A stretch of DNA of 42,286 nucleotides, taken from the NCBI GenBank assembly GCA_030849805.1, contig JASANZ010002076.1, positions 1 through 42,286 on the forward strand. Direction: 5' to 3'. Source of the DNA: Sergeia podlipaevii. Its lineage: Eukaryota; Euglenozoa; Kinetoplastea; Trypanosomatida; Trypanosomatidae. A program made the position numbers and the translations under genes. Below, one piece after another: positions 9,118 to 20,964 of this stretch. The notes beneath the pieces were generated by a model, which was given only the letters and a program-made list of their open reading frames with translations, searched no databases and was not told where the DNA came from. Within the stretch, counting starts at the first letter, position 1. The number at the start of each line of letters is the position of its first letter.

Positions 9118-12100
9118 TCACACCTTGGCTCCATGCAGCTCCGCATTCGCTCGATACGATGCCCAGTAATCCACGTACCCTCTTCTTGGTGCCTTATCCC
9201 CTTCCTGTGCTACTATCGCACCCATACCATGACGATCATCCGCTTCTTCCTCTCGTTCCCCCTTGGCTCCCGCGCCACTATTGGTCAGCGTCTTCTTCTT
9301 CTTGTGTTTGCGACTCTTTTCATCCCCATGTGCATTGCCTTCCTGATCACTGACAGTGCTTGACCTACTGGCACTACGGCTTGAAGAAGGAGAGGAAGAG
9401 GAAGAAGAAGAAGAGGTCTCCGCTAGTAGATCCACCGCCGTCGCCTCCGCCACGGCAGTCGCCATCCTTCGCGTCGCCATTCGCCGCGTGGCCATCACGC
9501 GTGCCTTACGCTCCTCGATGAGTTGCACGCGCCGCTCCTCCGCAGCGAGCAGTGAAGCCGCCTCCCATACTAGGAGGCACTGCTGTGCATAGGGCAGTTG
9601 GGGGAAGGGAGTCATCGTAGGCCGTGAAGTAGGAGGACTGCCAGTAACCGCAGTAGTGGTATGAGTAGACTGAGCGCCGAGAATGGCGGGGCTGTCGGTA
9701 AATGTGGTAGGTGGCGTAAGATGCAAAGACAAAGAAGTGTGAGATGCTTCGCGCGCTGCTGGTTTGTTCCCGCCACCCATCTCCGACTTCACTACCTCTT
9801 CCTCACAACAACCACCTCCGCCACAGCTGCCGCGCCTGCGGCTCACTAATGTCCGCTTGCGCCGTGAGGCCACAAGCGCCTCCAACTGTACTTGATCGTG
9901 ACGCACGAGGGAAGCAAAGAGAGCTCGATCCACAATTCCAGGACTGTCCGTCTTGCGACCCCTACGCTCTGCAGCAGCAGCAGCTGTAGCAGTACTACTA
10001 GCGGTAGAAGGGGACAAGAAAGAGCCAGCGCCTCGCTGCCGCCTCACACGACCGAGCTGCTGCTGCTGGTGGAGTCGGTGCTCCTTCAGCCCATCACACA
10101 GATGTACTGGAGAGGTCATCAAGAAACTGTACGCTGCGGAGGCGTTGGGACCTGCCACGAGGTGACCCTGCACCCGCGTCTGCACCTCCTGCTCGTAGAC
10201 GCTCAGTTCCACAAGGGGCGGCGGTGGCGCAGACAGGGAGGAAAGAATTGTCAATGGTGTCGTGCTCGCCTGTTCTGCCTCCTCTACGGCGGCTTCCAAT
10301 TTCCATCTTGCCTTGCCACTTCTATCCTCCTTTTCGTCTGGCTCCCCAGCAGTGTCAAGCGCCGACGCCGAAGTGGCACCAGCAGCAGCAGGAGTCAACG
10401 AGGAAGATGGCGGCTTGCACCGTGACCGATGTTCTCCGGGCCGCTTCTTACCCCCGGGTGGTGCTGTCGTGCCTTGCGAAGAAGATGGCGAGGTAGGAGG
10501 CCCACACACTGTTGAGGCCGGTATAGCGGAGGCAATAGTGGAGCCCTCTAGCGCTACTGTAGATGCCGCGGCTGCTGCATTCTCTCCGGCTCCCTTCCTC
10601 TGGGCACCACCACCAGTCCGACTCGATGACTTGACAGCTTCTCCTCCCTGTTGCTTAGCAGTGGTCTCCCCCTGAGAGGGTCTCGCACTTTCCTTTGCAG
10701 TAGAAGCTGAAGCAGCAGATGCGGTGACCAACTCGCTTCCAGATACCGGGCGTCGCTTGTGGTGGTTGGCGGTGCTTTCCTCTTCAGAGGCGCGCTCCAG
10801 GTCAGAAGTCNCCCCTGAGAGGGTCTCGCACTTTCCTTTGCAGTAGAAGCTGAAGCAGCAGATGCGGTGACCAACTCGCTTCCAGATACCGGGCGTCGCT
10901 TGTGGTGGTTGGCGGTGCTTTCCTCTTCAGAGGCGCGCTCCAGGTCAGAAGTCGCCTCTACTGCCGTTGTACGCCGCCTCGTAGACCGTACAGGCCGCCA
11001 CGTGTCCTCTACAATCTTGCGACGTTCCTCTACGGTGAGGTACCTACGCGTGCTGCTCGCACTCCCCTCACGCGATGACGCGGCAGTACTCAATGTAATG
11101 CTATCCTTGTAGTGCTGTTCAAGGGCACCACTGGTGAGGAAAGAGATGGATTCTTCTTCTTCGTCGTCTGCCGCATAGGGCAGTTCACTCACGTGCTTCG
11201 GGGGTATTTTGGGATCGAACTTTTCTTCCTCAGGAGTTGATGATTCCTTGCGCGCTCGCTTGGCAGACCCTTTGAGTGTCGGCTTTGCACGGGTTGCAGA
11301 CTCATCCTTGTCCGCTTCCCTTTTGCTACTGCCTCCCTCTCCCACTCCTTCCTCGTCGTGCTGCTTCCCCTTTCCCTTCTTATTGCTCGCTGGCAATGTC
11401 GAAGAGCGCCGCCGTCTGCGCTGATTAGACGACGAAGATGACTTCGACGACGCCAACGACTCCGCTGCCCCCATGCTAGCATGAACTCCTATTACACTCT
11501 TCGCCTTCTCCATGGCTCCCCTTCGTCTCTGCTGAGATGCACGCGTGGGGGGTGTTGTGGGGCCTTCACCCCATCCTTCCTTGAGCTCCTCTGCTCCACT
11601 GGGGGTGCCTGTCACTACCGTGTCAGCCTTGCCGTGCGTACTCGGTGTATTGCTACCACCAGCAACAGCAGCAGCAGTAGTTGAGGTGGCATCCGTGGCG
11701 TCACTTGTGTGTTGAACAGTTCCCTCCGTCCCTGACTCTGAGGCAGTGCCTTCCGCAGCTACACCAGTCCGTCGCTTGGAGGAGAGCAGGCCAAAGTACG
11801 CGTTGCGCAACGATATAAGCAGGGCCTCGCGGCGCATGGTGCCGGGCCTATCCAGCGCCGCTGTGTCCATGTCGCGTCCTATTACCCACCAAGAAAAGGC
11901 AAGATCCTTGTGGTTAAAGCGATCAATTACGACGCCACGAGCAAGCATTGACTGATAGTAGGCCACGAGTGCATCGCACACCTCACAGGAGTAGCGATAG
12001 GGGACCGGCTGCTGTTGCTGTTGCTGCTTCGCAGAAGAAAAAGAAGAAGAAGGCGCAATGATAGTAGTGGTAGTTTCTCCCCCTTCCGCATTGCGACTGG

Positions 12101-13196
12101 TGCCTTCCTCTACAACTTCATCGTGGGCTACAGAGCTGTGGAAGAGGCGCGGCGGCGGTTTGGCTGCTGGTGTGCCATCCCGTGCGACATCCATCTTTAT
12201 CTCTTCCTCATCATCCTCTTCCTCCTCCGTCTTGGTGACCACTCCGCTGCCGTCGCCCCGCCTTCGTTGAAAGTGGTCCTTCAAAGGAGTACTATTTTGT
12301 AATATGTAAGTATCTAAATCATCTTTGAGGCTGCGGCCCGCCACCCCCTGCAGTCGTAATGATGCCTGCGACATTTGCGTATCGGAGGCTTCGTCCCGTG
12401 GGCTGCCGCCGGTGACGACTTCCCAACGTGCGCCTCCTCCTTCTCCTCCTTCGCCCCCGCCGCCGCTCTGAGCTAGCGATGGCGCCAGGTCTTCCTTCAC
12501 CGGTGTGCACTTGACTGAGGTACCTGCGACAGACACGGAGGGTGTGAGGGGCACGTGAGGGGAGTGAAGGAGCTGTCGTGGCGATGTGGAAGAAGTGAAG
12601 GAAGCGGCTCCAAAGAAAACTACACGAGCACGCTCCACCGCACAGCACTGGTGTTCTGGGTGCTCTTCCCGGCTTCCATTTCTTCCTTCTCGTTCCTCTT
12701 GACCTTTGAGTCTGAACTCCTCCATATCCAGATCCTTTCTGCTGTTACTTGACAGTGACGTGGCGCTGGTGCAAGCCATGCCTTCCTTCAATTCACTTTC
12801 CCTTTTCGTTTGTTCTTCCTCAATATCGTCCGCGTCGTCGTCGTCTTCCTCTTCTTCTTCTTCGCCTTCCTCTTCTTCAGCGCTCACCTCTCCATTGTGC
12901 CGTCGCTCCTCCAGCCTGCGACGTGCCATCTTGGCGCGGTAGTGCGCACTCGTCAGAGGCTTCTCTCCAAAGCACGGCCTGTAGTCTGGGTCCGCAGGAG
13001 GCAAGAGAACTAGGTTGGCTGCACGCATCGCATTAATGGGCTCTATAGCTGGTGCGGGGCTATCAGCTGGCCGGTGATAGGCACGCAGTCTTTGAATTGT
13101 GTTAAGTGCGACAAAGTCTCGCACACGATCTTCTGACCATGGATCTAAGGCGCTAATGTAGGGGGCTTCCCCGCCAGCGCTCCGCCGTGATCGCAT
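9118..13196 (-). CDS. Large low-complexity protein, frame split by an assembly artefact
   Basis: I do not recognise this protein. As printed, the frame opened at the ATG at 13194-13196 runs to the N at 10811 (795 codons) and then shifts; the frame ending at the TGA at 9118 takes over. The bases on either side of the N are an exact 142-base repeat. Removing one copy plus the N (143 bases) leaves 3936 bases, a single open frame of 1311 residues. The ordered parts are an N-terminal stretch (about 10-100, with DPWSEDRVRDFV), a Cys- and aromatic-rich segment (about 398-480, with CEVCDALVAYY and FSWWVIGRDMD), and a C-terminal helical part ending YVDYWASYRAN. The rest is acidic, S/A/T- or Q-rich and probably disordered, with an E/D run at about residues 105-125. 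Lysine/arginine clusters such as KKGKGK would fit a nuclear protein, but that is only inference. Confidence 0.75.
10669..10810. repeat. Left copy of a 142-base exact duplication flanking an N
   Basis: Identical base for base to 10812-10953. It lies inside coding sequence and shifts the frame by 143 bases. An exact repeat abutting a lone N is what an unmerged contig overlap leaves behind. Confidence 0.93.
10812..10953. repeat. Right copy of the 142-base duplication
   Basis: Identical to 10669-10810 with only the N at 10811 between them. Both copies encode the same residues (LVTASAASASTAKE...), seen at the end of one frame and the start of the other. Confidence 0.93.
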
Positions 13197-13219
13197 GCTT
13201 TATATGTACTTGTTGTCCT

Positions 13220-13221
13220 CT
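13220..13221 (-). promoter_or_regulatory. Predicted trans-splice acceptor AG for the large unrecognised gene
   Basis: A run of T then CCCCCTTATAG on the minus strand, 23 bases before the ATG. Confidence 0.7.
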
Positions 13222-14246
13222 ATAAGGGGGAAAAAAAAATAAGAATCCTTCAATCCCACCTCCTTTCTCTACTGCTCTCGTACTATAAGTGTTTTCTATG
13301 TACTGATACCTAGTATATATATCTTCCTATTGACTATTTCCTCTCAACAAAGATGCTTCCAGGTAAGAAGTATAGCAACAGAAGATACTGTATAACTATA
13401 AATATGCGATTTAAGAGAGAGAGGGAAAAAAAAATCTATTATGTACCGTGTCCTTTGCGAGACTGACAAAGAAAGAGAGAGAGAATGTGTGGGTGGGTGT
13501 GTATGTTAATTATATCACATATAAAAACAGCACATTAGTGCACACACACAAAACAAAACAAAACAAAGAAGAAGAAGAAGGGGGGAGAGAAAGGAAGAAA
13601 AAAAAAATGTTCATTGAATAGCAAAAAAAGAAATCACAGCAAATAAATAATAATAATTATTATTATTATTAAAGCTGCGCAGTGAGTGTCAGTGATAGTA
13701 AAAAACTCCCTTTCTTTTTCTTTTTTTCGCCTTCTTCCCTACTTGTTATGCGTGCGTTTTCATGCTTATGTTTTTTTTTTGTTGTTTGTATGTGTGTGTG
13801 TGTGTGTGTGAAGTGGGGATGTGTGCCTGTGTGTATAATATATACTGATACTGGTGTAGATACATCACGCTACATATTTATTATCCCGTTCATTACAAAC
13901 ATTTCGGGTGCAAATACCGTCTACTGTCTTCTGTTGCTGTTGTTGCCTGCTTCTTCTTCTTCTCCCTCTCTCTTCCCCCTCTCCTGCAAAACGACAGTAG
14001 TTTGAAGGGGATAATACGCTGATACAGTTCTCAAGTACGTTCACACGCAGACGTACAACGCAAATCTTTTTCATATATATATATAGCACAGCCCCAAAGC
14101 CTATAAACACATATGTAGGAGAGAATAAGAAAGAAAAGGTCTTCAAAAATAACAACAGTAGTAATAATAATAATAATAAAGGTTAACAACGCGCATGTGT
14201 TGTGTTGTGTGTATTTGTTTGCGATGTACAGCGATTTTTAGAGGTA

Positions 14247-14267
14247 TATTGTTGCTACGCAACAATA
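14247..14267. repeat. Perfect inverted repeat, 9-base stem, 3-base loop
   Basis: TATTGTTGC, loop TAC, then GCAACAATA. It lies about 640 bases past the stop at 14910, within the probable 3'UTR or spacer. Confidence 0.8.
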
Positions 14268-14909
14268 AATTTACATTTTATATACTTGAAAGACGTGAGA
14301 GATAAACAAAGCAAAAATAGAAAAGAAAAGAAAAAAAACAACACGTATTAGAAAAGTGTACATATATAACGGGGAAAAAATGGGAACTCACCTCATAAAA
14401 AAATTCTTTTGAGAAGGAAGTTCGACACCTCTACTCATATGTCCCGCAAACTAACAAAAAAAAAATAATAATAATGGAATAATGAAAATGCGCGCGCACA
14501 CACACGCACATCATTTGTGACTTCCAAGATACATATAAACATCGATGATCGCATCACCATCCTCAAAAAAAAAGAAGGTTTCTCAACGACACTTCAAACT
14601 CAATTACATCGACATAGACATACCAACAGCAGCAATTTCTCCGATTTCTTCTTTCTATTTCTTCCTTCGCATTCTCTACTGCTGACTACGTTACTTCATG
14701 CAAGCACAGGCATGCTTGCGTGCATACGCATTTTTACACTAATAATAATAATAATAATAATAATGTAATATATATATCATGGGAACTATTCACCACGGCA
14801 ACACGCAATATTAATGAAAAAAAAAATCGAGTTCCACTCAATAGCATATATACAGTGATGGAGGTATATACACACGCGCACACGCCTATGCCGCTTCAGC
14901 GGGGGAAGG

Positions 14910-17900
14910 CTAGTTCTCGTTGTCAGCCACCACCTCTTCTTCCTTGGCGCTTTCCCCGTCTTCTTCTATCGGAGTAATAGGAGAGACTGTGGGAGGAGTA
15001 AGATCCACCGGCAGCACAGTGCTCTCGACAGCTACATCAGCGACAGAGACAAGCTCTTGATCGACAGGAAAGTGGACTCGCTTGCTCTTCCGCGAAGAAG
15101 TCGTGGATCCCGCCGAAAACGGGCGCTGCTGCGAGACATGCGACGGGATGCCGTTGGTATCCTCGATACCGTCATCCTCCCCTTCGCGAAATGTGTTGAC
15201 AGAACTCTCCGAGAGATGCGTCTCGTTGTGCTGCGGATGCTCCTTCTCTTCCTCCTCCTCCTCCTCCTCCTTCTCCTGCTGCGGTACACAATCCTCCCTA
15301 CTGCCCATCACAGGGGTATCGCTGCGAGAACCAGCAGAAGATGTACCGCGCTCTCCTCCTGAGGGGCTCCCCACACGACTGTTTCTTTCGCTAGAGCGAC
15401 GCCTCTCTTCCGCGAGCCACTCCGTCACCTTCGCTGCGGTGTCCGGTTTCTCCACAAGCTCCTCGAAATCCTCATCAAGGGCTTCCAGTTCCTCTCTGCG
15501 CAGTTGGCGTGTGTTAACGACAGTGTCGGAATCTACGACTAGCTCAGTAAAGGTGGCGGCGATACGGTGCTCGTCGGCGCGCGTGTCAGCGTCTGTCTCG
15601 CATGGATCGCGCAGCTCCTCAAAGTCTTGCGAGTTCTCCGAATTCACAGGCACTTCTTCCTCCTCCTCCTCCTCCTCCTCTTCCTCCTCTCTCTCTTCAT
15701 GGTTCGCTGCTTTAACATCGCTTTCGAATTGATCTTGATAGTTGCTAGGTGACTCTGATGTATTTGAAAAGAGTGCAATTTCACTGCTCACTCGCGGCCT
15801 CGCCTTCTCCTCCTTCGCAGAGGCCTCCACCTCCGCCGTTAGCCCTGATTCAGTTGCTGCTTCCGCGTGTGCCTCAATAATAAAGTCACCCGCACTCTGC
15901 ATTGTGTGCTCCTCCTCCGACAGCTCCTTGGCTACATCTTCCACGCAGAAAGATGGCGCCATATCCACACTGATCTCTGGACCCTGCAGCGACACAGCGC
16001 TCGCACTCCGCGCGGACACAAGCACCACTCGCAATCCATCCACAGGCATCACACAGCTCTCATGCATCTCCACTTGTTGCTCTGGCAAGTTAGAACCGAC
16101 TGAGTGGGAAGAAACATGACTTGTCGCGTCAACCGTGTCATGAGACGCAACGCAAATCTCGTGTGGTGCAATATCGCTGTCGATCTCCTTCGCGCTATCT
16201 GTCTCATCATCTCTACTGTCCCTAGCGTGCGCGGAAGAAGAAACCGGCGGTGCTGTGGCTGCGCGAGCGCTATTATTGTATTGAGAAGCAGCAGAGACAG
16301 CGCTTTGCGCACTAGTGTTCACCTCAACTTCAGCACTACCTTGTTGCTGCTGTTGCGCTTCAGTAAGGCCGGCAGTATCTGGGCCATCATCGCCATCGTT
16401 GTGAACGACTTGTTCGTCAGAACCGTTGGTGGCAGTGGCGGTGGCGGCAGCGACGGTGGTGGCAAAGTCGTCATAAAAGGAGGTCACGGATGGAAAGCCG
16501 TAAGACGCAATTAACTCCTGCAGGTCCTCGTCTGTGCGAGTGCCGTCGTGTTCGACAAGCATGCTAAAAGCATCTACCAAGCGCTGGGAAGAGGGTTCCT
16601 CTTGACCACCAGCAGCGTCGTCCTGAACCGAAACCATCTCCAAAGGCACCTGCAAGCAAGCGGCAATATCGGCGCAAATCGCTGCGTTGAGAGCCTTGTG
16701 GTGGCAGACGGTCACCAAGGCTTGCGCGGCCTCATCGTCGTCCCCCGCAATCGGTGAACTAAGCACAATATCCAGTGACGTAATGGCAACGTTTGATCGA
16801 GGTAAGGCGTCCTCCTCCGCCTCCACCTCTTCCTGTTCCTTCTCCTCTACATTCGTGTCCGAAGCGTTGTGTGTGTAAGGTGCTGCTGCTTCTGGGGCAG
16901 GGTCATTCTCAGCTGCAACGCACACTGCCGCCACCGCCTCCTCCTTCTTTTTGTCCTCGCGAGACACGGGGGTCGATTCCTGCTCCTCCTCGGTGGCAAG
17001 CAGAAATGGCAGGGCTGGAATGCTAGCGCAATCACGCTGGGGAATCTCCTCTGCCGCCTCAGGCACGCATGCTGGTGAGATGTGGCGCACGGGTTCTTGA
17101 TGGAGGGGGCACCGTTCCTTAATGGTCGAACTCAACGCTGACGACTTCCCCCTCCCCTCCTCGCCTTCTTGTTCCTCATCGTTCTGATTGCTTTCGTGTG
17201 ACTCATCGGCGAGTACCTTGTCAGCCGGGGTGTCATCACTCTCCGGCGCGGAGCTCTGGAAGGCGTTGCGGCTGCCTGTAGACTGTGAAGTCGACTCTGT
17301 AGGCAGATGCACACTGTAACGAGTAGAAAGGTCGTGCTCTGCAGCTGATGTCACGATTTCTTTAGTAGGCAATGTGGTGTCAGCGATATCAATAGTGGCT
17401 GATCTCCTATCCCCTTCTCCCTCTCCTTCCCCTTGCCCCTTGGCCTCCACCTCCAGTTTTTGTTCGTCCTCTGCCTCCTCTACAGGGTAGCACTGCTCCT
17501 GCTGCTGCATGTGTGTCTCCGCCTCCCTAGCCTCCTCCACTGCCGGCTCTTCCTGTTCCTGTGCACCGGACATAAAGCTGTTCACCTCAGCCCGCAGCGC
17601 CAGCGCTCGACGACGCTCATCGTCCTCCTCGGTCTTCTGTCGCGTCTCCCATCTGTGTCTCTGCTCGAGTCCACAGAAGTATTCAAAACTGGTCTGCCCT
17701 GCAGACAAGGCACACAGCCTCGACACGCCCTCACGCTCCTCAATGCAGCGCCTGGCTACGGTTTCCTCCAGAGCCAAATCCTGTCGCGCGCGACGCATGG
17801 CAATGTGGCTGCCAGCTACCTGCTGGCGGTGCTCTCGTCTAGTTACAAAGGCGCGTCGCTCCTGTGCGCTGGTGCTTTCCGCCTCACGAAAAACATCGGG

Positions 17901-19061
17901 TTTGACAGGGACCAGAGGGCCATGCCGGGCCACAGCTAGCGCCTCCAGCGCCTCCTTCTGAGTGCCCTCTTCGTCTCCCTCTTCGTCCTCCATCGCACGC
18001 TTCTCGAGACGCTTCAGTGCCTTTGCTATGTCCTCCCTCAGAACCACCTCCTGCGTGCTCATGGCTGCTTCAATCGGGATGTCGCACTCGCTGGCCCGCG
18101 CGTGAAGCTGAGCGCGACGCTGCCGGGCCAGAAGATCACTCGCCTCACGCTCCTCCGGTGTCTCCACTGCGACTTGAAACTGGAACGTGACGCAGTTCGC
18201 CATGGTTCGAGGAGTAAGCAGAACGTACGTGTTGAAATCAGGATCTCTATACATCACATGGGAGACGAAGTAGCAGAACTGTGCTGCCTGATACTCGATG
18301 GCATCTACCACCTGCTGATAAGTAGGCCGTGAAGGATGACGGTGTGGGTAACGGACGTACGCTGGCAGGACAGCAGGGGTCTGGTCCACTGGGGAGCGCA
18401 TCTTGCACGTCCCAATTGGCGTTCCCGCACGACTGACGAAGATGACCTTCCAGTACCCTAGGTAAGAGGCAGGACCAGTTTCAGTGGTCTCCTCGCTCTT
18501 GGTCAACTGCAGCTGCGCCGATTGCGAGGCAGGAGGAGGAACCGCAACAACGGGCAGTGCTGGGAAACTGAAAGATGCTGTCGTGGCGGTGGTATGATGA
18601 AGACTCCTCGAAGAAATGATAGCAGTCTCGCCGTGGCTGGCAGGCGCAGAGGCTAACACGCGGTTGCGTGCAGCGTGCGCAGGGTTCATGACACTTCGGC
18701 TAAGCGCCACTGAGCCTGGTTCCCATCCTGTCGTAGCGGTAATCAGTACTCCGTTGCCCACCTCTGCGGTGCGGCGGCGTGGTGGCGCGACGGCTGGCGC
18801 AGGTTTCTGTCGGTGAGGCTTCAAGAGGGCTGGCGTGTAAGCTGTGTATACCGCACCCTCACGAGTGGCGTATGCAGACATGGGATGCACGTAGGAAGTG
18901 TCACGCGTGTCTGCATCTTCGCCGTTAGGGGAGGCTGCAAGAGCACCTGGAAGCGTCTTTGCTCCCAAAGCGGGCAGGGAGCCGTCGGTCTTTGGCTTGT
19001 CCTGACATCCCACGACGGGAACACGGTCGTATGGCAGCTGCGACTTGGCAAAGAGATCCAT
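14910..19061 (-). CDS. Large acidic protein, diverged paralogue of its upstream neighbour
   Basis: Unrecognised protein of 1383 residues. The longer frame to 19073 opens at TTG, so I start at the first ATG (MDLFAKS). Three ordered parts stand out. Domain A (about 200-300) has YWKVIFVSRAGTP and YRDPDFNTYVLLTP. A charged helical, coiled-coil-like region spans about 300-480. Domain B (about 760-865) has AICADIAACLQVPLEMV, FSMLVEH and LQELIASYGF. The rest is acidic and low complexity, with runs of 10 or more Glu at about residues 1120-1135 and 1265-1275. Domains A and B both occur in the neighbouring gene at 20965-25035. Domain B recalls, from memory, the conserved repeat domain of flagellar attachment zone proteins. 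A cytoskeletal or flagellar role is therefore possible but unproven. Confidence 0.75.
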   Translation of the reverse strand: MDLFAKSQLPYDRVPVVGCQDKPKTDGSLPALGAKTLPGALAASPNGEDADTRDTSYVHPMSAYATREGAVYTAYTPALLKPHRQKPAPAVAPPRRRTAEVGNGVLITATTGWEPGSVALSRSVMNPAHAARNRVLASAPASHGETAIISSRSLHHTTATTASFSFPALPVVAVPPPASQSAQLQLTKSEETTETGPASYLGYWKVIFVSRAGTPIGTCKMRSPVDQTPAVLPAYVRYPHRHPSRPTYQQVVDAIEYQAAQFCYFVSHVMYRDPDFNTYVLLTPRTMANCVTFQFQVAVETPEEREASDLLARQRRAQLHARASECDIPIEAAMSTQEVVLREDIAKALKRLEKRAMEDEEGDEEGTQKEALEALAVARHGPLVPVKPDVFREAESTSAQERRAFVTRREHRQQVAGSHIAMRRARQDLALEETVARRCIEEREGVSRLCALSAGQTSFEYFCGLEQRHRWETRQKTEEDDERRRALALRAEVNSFMSGAQEQEEPAVEEAREAETHMQQQEQCYPVEEAEDEQKLEVEAKGQGEGEGEGDRRSATIDIADTTLPTKEIVTSAAEHDLSTRYSVHLPTESTSQSTGSRNAFQSSAPESDDTPADKVLADESHESNQNDEEQEGEEGRGKSSALSSTIKERCPLHQEPVRHISPACVPEAAEEIPQRDCASIPALPFLLATEEEQESTPVSREDKKKEEAVAAVCVAAENDPAPEAAAPYTHNASDTNVEEKEQEEVEAEEDALPRSNVAITSLDIVLSSPIAGDDDEAAQALVTVCHHKALNAAICADIAACLQVPLEMVSVQDDAAGGQEEPSSQRLVDAFSMLVEHDGTRTDEDLQELIASYGFPSVTSFYDDFATTVAAATATATNGSDEQVVHNDGDDGPDTAGLTEAQQQQQGSAEVEVNTSAQSAVSAASQYNNSARAATAPPVSSSAHARDSRDDETDSAKEIDSDIAPHEICVASHDTVDATSHVSSHSVGSNLPEQQVEMHESCVMPVDGLRVVLVSARSASAVSLQGPEISVDMAPSFCVEDVAKELSEEEHTMQSAGDFIIEAHAEAATESGLTAEVEASAKEEKARPRVSSEIALFSNTSESPSNYQDQFESDVKAANHEEREEEEEEEEEEEEVPVNSENSQDFEELRDPCETDADTRADEHRIAATFTELVVDSDTVVNTRQLRREELEALDEDFEELVEKPDTAAKVTEWLAEERRRSSERNSRVGSPSGGERGTSSAGSRSDTPVMGSREDCVPQQEKEEEEEEEEKEHPQHNETHLSESSVNTFREGEDDGIEDTNGIPSHVSQQRPFSAGSTTSSRKSKRVHFPVDQELVSVADVAVESTVLPVDLTPPTVSPITPIEEDGESAKEEEVVADNEN

Positions 19062-20964
19062 TCGGCTCAGCAAGGGAGGTGTATTGTATCCTCTCAGCTA
19101 CGTTCTTCTCACAATAAGAGAGAAAAAGAAAAACTACTTGTGTCAAGAGGGGGAGAGGGATCCTACTATCGTCTTGGACAATAAAAATACACGTAGATAC
19201 TCTGGCAAGTGATGCGGCAGAAACAACAAAAAAGAGAAAAATGCAAGAAGCAGTGCGCTGTCACTAGTCAGGCTACAGTAATTTTTTTTTTTTTAAGCTT
19301 CTATTTGCACTATCAATGTTTTGTTGCTTTTATTATCATAATTAATTTTTTTTTTTAAAAAAAAGAGAAGCATATAGAAAGTAAATAGGCAAGAAAAGAA
19401 AAGAAAAGAAAGAAACAGTGAAAGAGAAAAATATGATAATGAAAAAAAAAAAGTGTAAACGCAATGGTTGGTTGTATAATATATATATATATAAACAGCT
19501 TGGGTATGTGTCGTAAAGAATAAGAATAAGAATAATATATATAACAATAATAATAAAATAAATAAATAAAGAGGCCCACGTTCGTTGCAACACACAAGTG
19601 ACCGCTTTTTATTATTATTATTTATTTATTGTTTCATTATTACTGTTATCTATTTTTTTTTTTGGTGAGTGTGCCGTTCAATAACGTGCGGGGTCATGCA
19701 TGCATTGCTAAGGAAAGTTTCCACGAGTACGTAGGCTCCCACTTTATAGATAGAATGTCCTCGCTTTTCTTTTTTGTTCTTTTCTTTTCTTTTCTTTTTA
19801 TTTATTTTTTTGCTACACAATATAGCAAGTACCGCACGTATGTAAATACGTCACATTTTCTTTTTGTTGTTGTTGCATCCAAGAGAGAGAACAATCAGAG
19901 CAGCTTCAACATCATCAACATCTCTCTCTCTCTCTCTGCATATCCACCTTCTTAAATAACATACATACATATATACACGTCGGTTCTTAAAAATAAAAAA
20001 ATAATAGTAATAATAATAGTGATAATAATAACAATAATGAAAGAAACGAAGCCACTGCATATTTAAGTAATTCATCACGTGGACTTCAAGCAGAATTCCT
20101 TTTAAATATAAATTTTAGCTAGCTATGGTACACATTTCTCTTTCCAGGAGACCAGACGGAAAGAAAGAAATGAGACATGTCCATTGCAGCCATTAATACC
20201 ACCAGCAAAAAAAATAAAGCCGCCATCCACTTCAAAACACAACAACAACTATAACCAAACAGCAAAGTAAGGATTTTCTCTTCTTTGTACCAAACGGCAC
20301 CAGCAGTAAATCATAACCAAACAAAGCAAAAGAAGGGGAAGGGACTGTATCAATAAACACAGAAAAAAACAGAATAGCACTGCAACAACAAAACAAGAAT
20401 ATATAGCATTCAGACGCATCCTACACACTCTCAACAACGACGCTAATCATTATAGAACACCACACCAATATATATATTATATTATAAAAGGAGCTTAAAG
20501 CAAAAAAACAATACCAGAGCACAAACTATTCGTTGTTGAGTACATTAATAAGCACTCACAAACTCTCCCCTTCTTTCCCTCCCCCCTCTCTCTTCATCCC
20601 CTTCCTCTCATGTACACACAAACAGAAAGAAATCAGTCCCAGGAGATTGCAAGTCATAACAATAATAATAATAGAGGTAATAATGAAAGGAAAAAGGGGC
20701 AAAAGTTGAAAAAAAAAAAAAAGACTACAGATTTGTTGTAGCAGAAGAAAAAAAAATGAATATTTGACAGTACTGTATACCATATATGTTTATGTACTTT
20801 TGCAATCAACAAAAAAAAGAAAAAAGAAAAAAGAAACAAAGTCTACATTTTATACAAGAACCGTCTCGTGTATATATATATATATACTAACATATTCACG
20901 CAAAGAAGAACAATCCATCAAGGTAACTTTGAACAGCATCTATATATAGAAAGTCTCAACTCTT
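19062..20964. other. Intergenic between the two acidic-protein genes
   Basis: AT-rich spacer of 1.9 kb, the longest internal gap. It holds T11A8 at 19346-19364, (TA)n runs near 19480-19494 and 20872-20887, (TAA/ATT)n stretches, a (CT)n run at 19922-19937 and a plus-strand pyrimidine-rich stretch at 20562-20610. All frames are low complexity. No gene or RNA gene recognised. Confidence 0.7.
19108..19109 (-). promoter_or_regulatory. Predicted trans-splice acceptor AG for the second acidic-protein gene
   Basis: The pyrimidine tract TTTTTCTTTTTCTCTCTTA on the minus strand is followed by TTGTGAG. This is the first AG after the tract, 46 bases before the chosen ATG. It lies upstream of the rejected TTG start too, so it does not by itself decide the start. 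Confidence 0.6.

Larger units (their letters stand above)
13197..14909. other. Intergenic between the second acidic-protein gene and the large unrecognised gene
   Basis: AT-rich spacer of 1.7 kb. It contains (TG)n at about 13789-13811, (TAA)n at about 14162-14179 and 14741-14764, short TA runs and a perfect nine-base stem-loop at 14247-14267. The plus strand is pyrimidine-rich at about 14630-14690. No gene seen. Confidence 0.7.

Noticed and set aside
10554..10810. Arg/Pro/Leu-rich C-terminus of the 880-codon frame beyond the N
   Set aside because: It is translation in a shifted frame created by the duplicated contig end; the real frame continues to 9118.
19062..20964. tRNA, snoRNA or other RNA genes in the longest internal spacer
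   Set aside because: I saw no tRNA A/B box pair or cloverleaf and no convincing C/D box guide; a covariance-model scan could not be run.
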